A DNA stretch of 5,870 nucleotides from an uncultured Sulfurovum sp. (lineage in GTDB: Bacteria > Campylobacterota > Campylobacteria > Campylobacterales > Sulfurovaceae), in contig CACVAR010000184.1 in assembly GCA_902727905.1 (NCBI GenBank), positions 1-5,870 on the forward strand. Direction: 5' to 3'. Below the pieces are notes generated by a model that was not told the origin of the DNA, ran no database searches, and was given only the letters and a program-made list of their open reading frames with translations. A program made the position numbers and the translations under genes. Positions 1 through 5,870 of this stretch are shown here, piece by piece; positions within the stretch are counted from its first letter, which is position 1; the number at the start of each line of letters is the position of its first letter.

Positions 1-881
1 GAAAAGATTTTTTTGAAAATTCAGATGTTGCAAAACAGATGATAGCTGATGCAAGTGAGCGTACAGGAATAGACTTTGAAAATCTTCTTTTTGAAGAGAA
101 CGAGAACTTAGGTCAAACAGAGTTTACACAACCAGCTATTTTATTGGTTGCTGCTATTGCGCATAAATTGTTTACCGATGCAACAGAGATTAAACCAACA
201 ATTACCATGGGACACTCATTGGGTGAGTTTTCTGCTTTAGTAGCTGCTGGTGCTTTAGATGCCATTGATGCTGTTGAGTTAGTTAACTTACGTGGAAAAC
301 TTATGGCTGAAGCCTGTTCAAAACAAGAAGTGGGGATGATGGTTTCTTTAGGTCTTTCAGACGAAGTTGTAGAAGGTATTTGTGAAGAGCAAAGAACAGC
401 TGGACTTCAAGTGTGGGCTGTTAACTACAATGCTGATGGTCAGATTGTTATTGCAGGAATTAAAAAAGACTTAGAAGTTTTAGCACCTATTTTAAAAGAA
501 GCAAAAGCAAAAAGAGCAATGTTACTTGATATGTCGGTAGCTTCACATTGTCCATTACTTCAAGAGGCTGTTGAACCACTTTCATCGAAGTTGAATGAGA
601 TGATTAAAGATGAGTTTATTGCTCCTGTTATTTCAAATGTAACAGCAAATGCTTATGGTTCAAAAGCTGAAGCACTTGACTTACTTCCTCAACAACTTGT
701 ATTGCCCGTTAAGTACAAACACTCTATGGCAAACTTTGATGATGAGGTAGATTGTTACATTGAGTTTGGTCATGGAGCTGTTCTTAAAGGATTAAATAGA
801 AAAGCAACTAAAAAACCACACTTTAATGTTTCAGATATGGCTTCACTTGAAGCGACTATTGAAGCGATTAAAGCTTTATAA
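1..881 (+). CDS. fabD: Malonyl-CoA:ACP transacylase (FabD), 5'-truncated by window edge
   Basis: Transfers malonyl from CoA to acyl carrier protein, the step that supplies extender units to cytoplasmic type II fatty-acid synthesis. The frame is open from base 3 (first full codon, Lys) and runs through the Met at 39, so that Met is internal. Upstream residues KDFFENSDVAKQ match the stretch that normally follows the family's N-terminal GQGSQ motif, so roughly 20 residues lie outside the window. Numbering from the first visible residue: the GHSLGE nucleophile elbow has catalytic Ser72 (bases 216-218), RGKLM has the malonyl-carboxylate Arg97, and SVASHC has catalytic His182 (bases 546-548). NYNADGQIVIAG and EFGHGAVLKGL are further family blocks. 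The 292 visible residues plus the missing start give about 310, the usual length. It ends in TAA at 879-881, followed by a hairpin. No damage is seen. Family assignment is very secure. Confidence 0.96.
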   Translation, partial: KDFFENSDVAKQMIADASERTGIDFENLLFEENENLGQTEFTQPAILLVAAIAHKLFTDATEIKPTITMGHSLGEFSALVAAGALDAIDAVELVNLRGKLMAEACSKQEVGMMVSLGLSDEVVEGICEEQRTAGLQVWAVNYNADGQIVIAGIKKDLEVLAPILKEAKAKRAMLLDMSVASHCPLLQEAVEPLSSKLNEMIKDEFIAPVISNVTANAYGSKAEALDLLPQQLVLPVKYKHSMANFDDEVDCYIEFGHGAVLKGLNRKATKKPHFNVSDMASLEATIEAIKAL

Positions 882-892
882 TATCTCTGTAG

Positions 893-912
893 GGTACGTT
901 TTTTAACGTACC
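893..912 (+). terminator. Perfect 8-bp hairpin after fabD, possible terminator
   Basis: Arms GGTACGTT (893-900) and AACGTACC (905-912) pair perfectly around a TTTT loop, starting 11 bases after the fabD stop. The bases that follow (ACTAATATACTTTCC) lack a proper T-run, so this is not a textbook intrinsic terminator. It could instead be an RNA-processing or 3'-end-protecting stem. The placement, directly after a stop codon and before the next gene's leader, favours a role at the fabD transcript end. Confidence 0.45.
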
Positions 913-917
913 ACTAA

Positions 918-923
918 TATACT
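918..923 (+). promoter_or_regulatory. Possible -10 box for the aminotransferase gene
   Basis: TATACT, one mismatch from TATAAT, ends 33 bases before the ATG at 957. There is no recognisable -35 at 16-18 bases upstream, since that region is the fabD hairpin. Campylobacterota sigma-70 promoters commonly lack a conserved -35. In an AT-rich gap such a match can arise by chance, so support is modest. Confidence 0.3.
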
Positions 924-956
924 TTCCAATTTAAAAAGTCACACAAACGAGTACCC

Positions 957-2102
957 ATGAAACTAAGTAACCGTGCAAACAACATCGCACAATCTGAAAT
1001 ACGCGCAATGTCCATTTTATGTAATGAGAAAAAAGGACTGAACATGGCTCAAGGGCTTTGTGACCTTGAAGTGCCTTTACCTGTTGTACAAGGGGCAAAA
1101 GAGGGCATTGATGCTGGGCAAAATACCTACACGTCTGCGTATGGTAACTACAAGTTACGCGCTGCCATTGCTAAAAAACAAAATGACTTTTATGATCAAG
1201 GGGTCGAAGTAGACAATGTATTGGTAAGTCTTGGAGCGACAGGAGCGTTTTATGCGACGGCGATGTCTTTGCTAAATGAAGGTGATGAGGTTGTATTGTT
1301 TGAGCCTTACTATGGTTACCATGTGGCAACGCTTCAGTCCATTGGTTGTAAGATAAAATACATCCGAACCACCCCACCAAGCTATGCGATAGATTTTAAT
1401 GAACTGAAAGAGGCTATTTCTGAAGAGACAAAAGCTGTACTCATTTGTAACCCTTCTAACCCTAGTGGAAAAGTTTATACCAAAGAAGAGTTAGAAACGC
1501 TTTCAAGTATTATTAATGAGAATGACCTTTTTTTGTTTTCCGATGAGATGTATGAACACTTTATTTACGATGGTTTAGAGTTCGTTTCAGCCTTGAGCAT
1601 TGAGAGTTTAAAAGAGCGAACGGTAGTTATCTCTGGATTTTCAAAGATTTACTCCATTACCGGTTGGCGACTTGGGTATGCCATTACGAGTAAAGAAGTT
1701 ATTGACGCTGCATCAGCCTTTAATGACCTTGTCTATGTCTGTCCTCCTGCTCCATTGCAAAACGGAATTTTAAAAGGACTGAATGAACTGCCAAAGTCTT
1801 ACTACACGGATGTAGCAAAAGAGCATCAAGAAAAAAGAGACAAGTTCATAACAGCGTTGAATGACGCTGGCTTAAAAGCTGAGTACGTTAAAGGTGCTTA
1901 CTACGTACTCGCAGACATCTCTAAACTTGAAGGTGCTGATGACAAAGAGAAAGTAGTGAACTTGTTAGAAAAAACAGGCATTGCTACCGTACCTGCTAGA
2001 GCCTTTTACCAAGACAGTGAAGGCATTAATTTGGCTCGATTTTGTTTTTCTAAAAAGGCAGAAGAGTTGGATGAGGCTATTGAGAGGTTGAAGAGGCTTT
2101 AG
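957..2102 (+). CDS. PLP-dependent class I/II aminotransferase (AspC/KAT-like)
   Basis: Cytoplasmic fold-type I enzyme that moves an amino group between an amino acid and a 2-oxo acid through pyridoxal phosphate. All the main family residues are present in 381 residues, a normal length: the YTSAYGNYKLRAAIA block (58-72), NPSNPSG (165-171) with Asn168, Asp196 and Tyr199 in SDEMYEH for the PLP ring, the Schiff-base Lys230 in GFSKIYSITGWRLGY with Arg238, and Arg361 in INLARFCFSK for the substrate carboxylate. SEIRAM near the N terminus is typical of the family start, and no in-frame ATG/GTG/TTG lies between the fabD hairpin and 957, which fixes the start. The ribosome binding site is weak (ACGAG at best). 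Substrate cannot be read from sequence: aspartate, aromatic, methionine or glutamine/kynurenine-type specificity are all possible. fabD upstream is not functionally related, so context does not help. Confidence 0.93.
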   Translation: MKLSNRANNIAQSEIRAMSILCNEKKGLNMAQGLCDLEVPLPVVQGAKEGIDAGQNTYTSAYGNYKLRAAIAKKQNDFYDQGVEVDNVLVSLGATGAFYATAMSLLNEGDEVVLFEPYYGYHVATLQSIGCKIKYIRTTPPSYAIDFNELKEAISEETKAVLICNPSNPSGKVYTKEELETLSSIINENDLFLFSDEMYEHFIYDGLEFVSALSIESLKERTVVISGFSKIYSITGWRLGYAITSKEVIDAASAFNDLVYVCPPAPLQNGILKGLNELPKSYYTDVAKEHQEKRDKFITALNDAGLKAEYVKGAYYVLADISKLEGADDKEKVVNLLEKTGIATVPARAFYQDSEGINLARFCFSKKAEELDEAIERLKRL

Positions 2103-2120
2103 GTTTAATTTACCTTTGGT

Positions 2121-2126
2121 TATAAT
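2121..2126 (+). promoter_or_regulatory. -10 box for the small antitoxin-like gene
   Basis: A perfect TATAAT lies 19 bases after the aminotransferase stop, preceded by T/G-rich sequence. It ends 32 bases before the ATG at 2159, giving a predicted leader of about 25 bases. No good -35 is visible at the expected spacing, where the aminotransferase stop region gives only a poor match. It suggests the small gene has its own transcript rather than relying on read-through. Confidence 0.5.
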
Positions 2127-2145
2127 CAATTTATATCCAAAATAG

Positions 2146-2151
2146 AAAAGG
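2146..2151 (+). promoter_or_regulatory. Ribosome binding site of the small gene
   Basis: AAAAGG sits 7 bases before the ATG at 2159. This supports translation of a short ORF that might otherwise be dismissed, and it fixes the start codon. Confidence 0.6.
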
Positions 2152-2158
2152 TGTAACT

Positions 2159-2395
2159 ATGGAAGCAGTAGATTTACGAAAAGGTTTGATTACGACTATT
2201 AATACATTACCTGCTGATATGTTAGAAGAACTTAATAAATTTCTTAGTTTTTTAGAATATACAAATCTTTCTAATACAGATGGTTCTAAAGAAGAGATTT
2301 TACAAAATATAGAAACATCAGCAAAAGAGATGCAGAAAATAAAAGAGGGAACATTAAAAGCTAGAAGTGCTAATGAGTTTTTAAATGAACTGTAA
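2159..2395 (+). CDS. Small acidic antitoxin-like protein, no toxin partner (78 aa)
   Basis: Function not established. The 78-residue product has no membrane segment or Cys. Its N-terminal half (LPADMLEELNKFLSFLEY, 18-35) is an amphipathic helix of the kind seen at the start of DUF2281-like and related small antitoxins. The C-terminal half (EEILQNIETSAKEMQKIKEG, then TLKARSANEFLNEL) resembles the toxin-binding tail of RelB/ParD/VapB-type antitoxins, which often end in a similar FLNEL or LLNEL. Both resemblances are from memory of the families. A perfect -10, a decent ribosome binding site and a following hairpin argue that it is a real single-gene unit. Its G+C by hand count is 65/237 (27%), clearly below the roughly 40% in a sampled line of the aminotransferase. 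No toxin ORF follows: only 65 bases separate it from the convergent gene. It could be a solitary antitoxin, the remnant of a pair, or an unrelated small regulator. Confidence 0.75.
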   Translation: MEAVDLRKGLITTINTLPADMLEELNKFLSFLEYTNLSNTDGSKEEILQNIETSAKEMQKIKEGTLKARSANEFLNEL

Positions 2396-2416
2396 TATCT
2401 TTTGATGCTTGATAAG

Positions 2417-2443
2417 ATGTTCCCAATTGTAAGTTGGGAACAT
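2417..2443. terminator. Strong hairpin between convergent genes, probable bidirectional terminator
   Basis: Arms ATGTTCCCAA (2417-2426) and TTGGGAACAT (2434-2443) form a perfect 10-bp stem, with a possible extra T-G wobble inside, around the 7-base TTGTAAG. It sits 21 bases after the stop of the small gene and 17 bases past the stop of the convergent DUF255 gene, the classic place for a shared terminator. Neither side has a clean T-run: TGATATTTATATT follows on + and CTTATC on -. Termination efficiency is therefore uncertain. Confidence 0.6.
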
Positions 2444-2460
2444 TGATATTTATATTAAAT

Positions 2461-4434
2461 TTAAAATCTCTTCCCCTCAATATCTCCCAATATCTTATCT
2501 ATCTTAGCATCCGTAGAAAAACATTTTTGCATGGTACAGGCTGAAAAATCATTTTCTTTTACAGCTTTTCTAAGCACATAAGGGTAGTAGAGTTCATCGA
2601 TCTCTTTTTGGTGCGTTAGTAAATTTTCTTTATTTGCTTTGATGATGACCACACCGTTTTGTAGCATGAGGGCTACTTTGGTTGCGTACGGTGTTTCACT
2701 TGATTCTAGGTTGATTTTTCTTGCGTGAAGTGTTAGCATGTTTTGGGCTAAGTCATACGCATCGTAGTCATCGCTTAGGTGGGCTAGGAGGAGTATGTTT
2801 TCGATGCTCACAGCCATGGCTGAACGGTAGGGCATGTCGTCTAGGTCGGCGATGGCTTTGAAGTTGTCGTCGGAGAGATGCCATTGTTTTTCTTTGTAGA
2901 ACTTTTGAATGCTTTGAGCATTGAGCTTTTTGGCTAAGTCTAAATGCTTCTCTTCAAAAGTTGCTTGATAGGCTTCTATGAGAGCAGCGATTAAAAAGGC
3001 GTAGTCTTCTAGGTAGCCTTTGACTTTGGGTTCTGTTCCTAAGATGCGTTGGTGGTAGAGTTCATCTTTTAAGTAGAGCTTACTAACTAATGCATCTAAA
3101 GACTTAAGTGCTTTTTCTTTTTCTCCAGCTTTCAAGAGTCCTTTGATAAAAAGAGCGTTCCATGAAGTTTGTATTTTGTAGTCTACAAAAGGATAGTCTC
3201 TCTCTTTTCTAAGCTCTAAAAGTATCTCTTTTATTTTGGCTAGATTTTTAGGTTCGATTTCATCACTTAAGAAGGGGTTGGATGTTTTATCTTCAAAGTT
3301 TCCTTCTTCTGTAATGTTAAAGTAGTTTAGTGCCAGTTGAGCTTCGGCATTACTAATGCCTTTTTGCTCTAATACTTTGAGCGTTTCTCTATAAGTATAG
3401 GTAAAGTACTTTCCTTCTACGCCATTACTATCAGCATCTGAGGCAGAGTAGAAAAGGTTTTCTTTTTCAAAACGTGCATAGATGTTTTTGATGGTTTTGT
3501 TCATTGTTTCTTTGAATAATTCATTGCCAGACATTTTGTAGGCATTATCATAGGTTTCGAGCAGTTCAGCATTGGTATAGAGCATTTTTTCAAAGTGAGG
3601 AGTTCTCCACTCTTCATCGGTAGAATAACGATAGAACCCACCTTCTATTTGGTCGTTTATTCCTCCTTTTGCCATGGCTGTTAAGGCATCATCTGCCATA
3701 GTTTTTGCATCAAAATTTAGCGTCAGTCGTGAGATATCTAAAAGGGTATCAAAACTTGTAGCATGAGGGAACTTAGGTTCGACGCCAATACCTTTATATC
3801 TCGCGTCATACTTCTCTGTTAATTGGCTTAGAAATAGCATAGAAAGGTTTTCATCAATGGGTATAGAAGTATTTTCTGCTAATGCAGATTTGTTCTTAGT
3901 GAGTCTACCGATATTATAAGTCATGGTAGTAGCAAGTTCTTTTCTATTGTGGTACAAGTCATACATGTCTGGTAAAATCTCATCTAAACCTCTGTATTTG
4001 GACTTGGCTTTTGGAGGTAAATAAGTAGCTGTATAAAAGACTTTGGCATCAGGAGTCATAATGACAGTTAAAGGCCAGCCACCAGCACGTTGATTCATTA
4101 CTTTGTAGACATCCTGATAGTGCTTGTCAATGTTAGGATATTCCTCACGGTCAACCTTTATGTTTATAAAGTCTCTGTTTAGTATTGCTGCTACCTCTTC
4201 ATTTTCAAAAGACTCATGCCCCATTACATGACACCAGTGGCAAGTACTGTAACCAATGGAAAGAAAAATAATTTTGTTTTCTTGTTTAGCTTTGGCTAAG
4301 GCTTCATCACCCCATGGTAACCAGTTGACAGGATTGTTAGCATGTTGTAGTAAGTAGGGTGACTCTTCATTTTTTAGTTCATTGGCTTGGGTGTTCATTA
4401 GTAGTAATCCTAGTATTATTAGCTTCTTTAACAT
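2461..4434 (-). CDS. DUF255 thioredoxin-domain protein (YyaL/SPATA20 family), probably exported
   Basis: Member of a widespread family combining an N-terminal thioredoxin-like domain with an (alpha/alpha)6 glycosidase/epimerase-like domain; its reaction is unknown. Residues 1-17 look like a Sec signal peptide: Lys3-Lys4, hydrophobic 5-13, likely cleavage after TQA. That would place it in the periplasm, whereas many homologues lack a signal. Family signatures in order: ESPYLLQHANNPVNW (24-38), STCHWCHVMGHESFE (63-77) with redox pair Cys65/Cys68, KVDREEYPNID (93-103), GGWP (118-121), EPKFPH (219-224), GGFYRYS (265-271), PHFEKMLYTNAELLE (279-293), SDADSNGVEGKYF (332-344), and a C-terminal pair Cys633/Cys638. 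Length 657 is normal. The start is supported by AAGGA six bases upstream. It lies 90 bp downstream of pyk on the same strand, and a palindrome between them makes shared transcription uncertain. Codons within about 2641-2880 are unusually C-ending. Family call is secure; role is not. Confidence 0.93.
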   Translation of the reverse strand: MLKKLIILGLLLMNTQANELKNEESPYLLQHANNPVNWLPWGDEALAKAKQENKIIFLSIGYSTCHWCHVMGHESFENEEVAAILNRDFINIKVDREEYPNIDKHYQDVYKVMNQRAGGWPLTVIMTPDAKVFYTATYLPPKAKSKYRGLDEILPDMYDLYHNRKELATTMTYNIGRLTKNKSALAENTSIPIDENLSMLFLSQLTEKYDARYKGIGVEPKFPHATSFDTLLDISRLTLNFDAKTMADDALTAMAKGGINDQIEGGFYRYSTDEEWRTPHFEKMLYTNAELLETYDNAYKMSGNELFKETMNKTIKNIYARFEKENLFYSASDADSNGVEGKYFTYTYRETLKVLEQKGISNAEAQLALNYFNITEEGNFEDKTSNPFLSDEIEPKNLAKIKEILLELRKERDYPFVDYKIQTSWNALFIKGLLKAGEKEKALKSLDALVSKLYLKDELYHQRILGTEPKVKGYLEDYAFLIAALIEAYQATFEEKHLDLAKKLNAQSIQKFYKEKQWHLSDDNFKAIADLDDMPYRSAMAVSIENILLLAHLSDDYDAYDLAQNMLTLHARKINLESSETPYATKVALMLQNGVVIIKANKENLLTHQKEIDELYYPYVLRKAVKENDFSACTMQKCFSTDAKIDKILGDIEGKRF

Positions 4435-4440
4435 GTGGAG

Positions 4441-4445
4441 TCCTT
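4441..4445 (-). promoter_or_regulatory. Ribosome binding site of the DUF255 gene
   Basis: AAGGA on the - strand, six bases before the ATG at 4434-4432. It decides for the long start that includes the signal peptide. A competing in-frame Met13 (4398-4396) would remove most of the signal; it has only an AGGA nine bases upstream (4411-4408). Confidence 0.7.
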
Positions 4446-4482
4446 GTTAATTAAGTGATAATAGCTGGATTTGTTGAAAAAG

Positions 4483-4488
4483 ATATTA
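4483..4488 (-). promoter_or_regulatory. Possible -10 box for the DUF255 gene
   Basis: TAATAT on the - strand, about 48 bases upstream of the DUF255 start and just downstream of the palindrome. An alternative is TATTAT at 4463-4458, which would give a leader of only about 17 bases. Neither has a clear -35. Either would let the gene be transcribed separately from pyk, but chance matches are likely in this AT-rich gap. Confidence 0.25.
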
Positions 4489-4495
4489 AGCAGGG

Positions 4496-4520
4496 TGTAC
4501 ATAAATTAAATTTATGTACA
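4496..4520 (-). promoter_or_regulatory. AT-rich 25-bp palindrome between pyk and the DUF255 gene
   Basis: Perfect 11-base arms TGTACATAAAT (4496-4506) and ATTTATGTACA (4510-4520) flank a TAA spacer. It begins four bases after the pyk stop and lies upstream of the DUF255 start. As RNA it could form a weak A-U stem ending pyk transcripts, but no T-run follows immediately: on the - strand the next bases are ACCCTGCTTAATATC, with TTTTT about 15 bases away. As DNA its symmetry is that of a dimeric-repressor operator, placed just upstream of a possible -10. Sequence alone cannot separate these two readings. Confidence 0.5.
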
Positions 4521-4524
4521 AAAG

Positions 4525-5870
4525 TTAAAACTCTGAAGCGAGTACGGACTCCATTCCTTCTTTATTTAATAATCTAATGAGGTTACTAGAGCCATGTTTT
4601 CCTGTTGTTGAACCAATGGTTACAATGAAACGTTTGTCTTCGTTAACACGTTTTTCATCTAAAATCTTTTTAACAAAGTCATAAAGAAGTTTGGTTGGGT
4701 TTTTAACAGGATCCATAATAAAAAGTGGACGTACTCCCCAAACAAGGTTAAGTTTTCTATGTGTTTTGAGTGAGTGTGAAACAGCATAGATACTCTGTTT
4801 CGGTCTATATTTTGAAAGTGTTTGTGCTGACAAACCTGACATGGTAAAAGGAACTAAGGCTTCATGTGATAGATTTTTCGCTAACTCTACAGCTGCTTTA
4901 GAGACAGCTTCACCTTCACTCACTTCTTGAAAATCTTTAAAGTAGGGATAATCTTGTTCAACATCTTTGATGGTGTCGTGAAGTACTTCTACCGATTGGA
5001 TAGGAAATTTACCGATGGTTGTTTCATCACTAAGCATTACAGCATCGGTTCCATCGTAAACAGCATTGGCAATGTCACTTACCTCTGCTCTTGTTGGGAA
5101 CGGATTGTCTTTCATGGTGGTAAGCATTTGGGTGGCTGTGATGGATGGTTTGTTCATTTTGTTTGCGACTGAAATAATGTGCTTTTGTATTCTTGGAAGT
5201 TTGGTTACGCCAAATTCTGCACCAAGGTCTCCACGCGCTACCATAACACCGTCTGAAACATCAAGAATTTCTTCCAAGTTCGTAATGGATTCACCTGTTT
5301 CAATTTTAGAAACAATGAACGGGTCAAAGTCATGTTTTGCCATAATTTGTTTTGCTTTTAAAATGTCTTTTTTATTTTGAACAAAAGAGAGTGCAACAAT
5401 GTCAATGCCTTGTGTTGCACCAAAAGCAATGTCTTCTTCATCTTTTTTAGTGATGGCAGAGATATTTAAATTTGTTTTAGGAAAGTTCACGCCTTTTCGA
5501 GAAGTTAGTTCTCCATCATTGAGTAGTTTGAGTTTAAGACTGTTCTCATCTTTGTCAATGACTACGGTTTGCAGTGTTCCATCAGCAAAGAAAACCTCTT
5601 CACCAATATTAACCATCTCAATAATGAGTGCATAAGAGAGAGCTAAGGTATAAGGGTCTTCTTCATTTTCTTCTTTAGACAGTGTTAGGGTGTCGCCTTT
5701 GTTTAAGTTGAGTACCCCATCAATCTTACCAATACGTACTTTTGGTCCAGAGATGTCTTGTAAAATGGCAACTTCTGTTCCTAGGTTCTTTGATGCTTGA
5801 CGAATAAGAGAAATATTATTTGCATGTGTTTCATGGTCACCATGCGAGAAATTTAAACGAAAGACATTGA
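4525..5870 (-). CDS. pyk: Pyruvate kinase, 5'-truncated by window edge
   Basis: Converts phosphoenolpyruvate and ADP to pyruvate and ATP, the last step of glycolysis, in the cytoplasm. The - strand frame stays open to base 5868, and the residues upstream of the Met at 5616 are pyruvate kinase, so that Met is internal. In visible-fragment numbering (Asn1 at 5868-5866): NVFRLNFSHGDHETH (1-15) carries the nucleotide/phosphate Arg4, Asn6, Ser8 and His9; QDISGPKVRIG (37-47) starts the lid (B) domain; SKIETGE (187-193) has catalytic Lys188 and the metal ligand Glu190; ARGDLG (211-216) has metal ligand Asp214; ITATQML and NPFPTRAEVSDIANAVYDGTDAVMLS complete the barrel. The C-terminal alpha/beta domain, ending VLASEF, is intact. 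The 447 visible residues plus about 30 missing match the usual 470-480. Lys43 stands where K+-dependent enzymes have Glu. The allosteric effector cannot be read. Confidence 0.96.
   Translation of the reverse strand, partial: NVFRLNFSHGDHETHANNISLIRQASKNLGTEVAILQDISGPKVRIGKIDGVLNLNKGDTLTLSKEENEEDPYTLALSYALIIEMVNIGEEVFFADGTLQTVVIDKDENSLKLKLLNDGELTSRKGVNFPKTNLNISAITKKDEEDIAFGATQGIDIVALSFVQNKKDILKAKQIMAKHDFDPFIVSKIETGESITNLEEILDVSDGVMVARGDLGAEFGVTKLPRIQKHIISVANKMNKPSITATQMLTTMKDNPFPTRAEVSDIANAVYDGTDAVMLSDETTIGKFPIQSVEVLHDTIKDVEQDYPYFKDFQEVSEGEAVSKAAVELAKNLSHEALVPFTMSGLSAQTLSKYRPKQSIYAVSHSLKTHRKLNLVWGVRPLFIMDPVKNPTKLLYDFVKKILDEKRVNEDKRFIVTIGSTTGKHGSSNLIRLLNKEGMESVLASEF

Noticed and set aside
39..41. 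ATG at 39 as the fabD start
   Set aside because: The frame continues upstream to base 3 with residues matching the FabD N-terminal region, and starting at 39 would omit the conserved GQGSQ segment.
1171..1380. 69-codon open frame on the - strand inside the aminotransferase gene
   Set aside because: It lies wholly antisense to a gene with intact catalytic motifs, and its His/Leu/Ser-rich product resembles no protein family; it is a shadow of the real frame.
2396..2460. Possible toxin remnant downstream of the antitoxin-like gene
   Set aside because: Only 65 bases are available, mostly a terminator-like hairpin and AT-rich sequence; no RelE/ParE- or PIN-like peptide can be read in any frame.
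5026..5031. SDET in pyruvate kinase where many homologues have SGET
   Set aside because: This position after MLS varies among bacterial pyruvate kinases (Gly, Ala, Asn and others as I recall), and all catalytic residues are intact, so it is unlikely to mean loss of function.
4927..5635. Three + strand open frames (4927-5172, 5066-5380, 5399-5635)
   Set aside because: All are antisense to pyruvate kinase, their products are low-complexity Ser/Phe-rich or Cys-rich shadows, and none has a convincing ribosome binding site or family likeness.
1..5870. CRISPR array, tRNA, rRNA, insertion-sequence ends or direct repeats
   Set aside because: Read through on both strands, I saw no regularly spaced repeats, no cloverleaf-like segment and no transposase or terminal inverted repeats; the gaps are all under 100 bases.

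Overview
The window is about 5.9 kb of low-G+C bacterial DNA. It is dense with ordinary chromosomal genes and has short intergenic gaps. The protein sequences (fabD, an AspC-like aminotransferase, a secreted-looking thioredoxin/DUF255 protein and pyruvate kinase), the A/T-ending codons and the TATAAT-type -10 boxes without a good -35 fit a Campylobacterota (Epsilonproteobacteria) genome, perhaps Sulfurimonas-like. That assignment rests on protein style from memory, not on a database search. I see no rRNA, tRNA, CRISPR, insertion sequence or phage gene.

Left half, + strand: the 3' part of fabD (malonyl-CoA:ACP transacylase, entering from the left edge) ends at 881. A short gap with a perfect hairpin follows, then a complete fold-type I PLP aminotransferase (957-2102). 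Next, behind its own probable promoter and ribosome binding site, is a 78-residue acidic protein (2159-2395) that resembles the antitoxin half of a type II toxin-antitoxin pair but has no toxin partner here. A 10-bp-stem hairpin at 2417-2443 lies between this gene and the convergent gene on the right and probably terminates one or both transcripts.

Right half, - strand: pyruvate kinase enters from the right edge. Its reading frame is open all the way to base 5870, so the internal Met at 5616 is not its start. It ends at 4525. Then comes a 90-bp gap holding an AT-rich 11-bp-arm palindrome, followed by a 657-residue DUF255 / YyaL-SPATA20 family protein (2461-4434) with a signal peptide and a CHWC thioredoxin-type motif.

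The genes do not form one pathway. fabD feeds fatty-acid synthesis, pyruvate kinase is in central carbon metabolism, the aminotransferase handles amino acids, and the DUF255 protein is of unknown function, probably periplasmic. I found no convincing new multi-gene system. The items most worth a second look are the solitary, AT-rich antitoxin-like gene, the palindrome upstream of the DUF255 gene, a short C-ending-codon patch inside the DUF255 gene, and a Lys in pyruvate kinase at the position linked to K+ independence.
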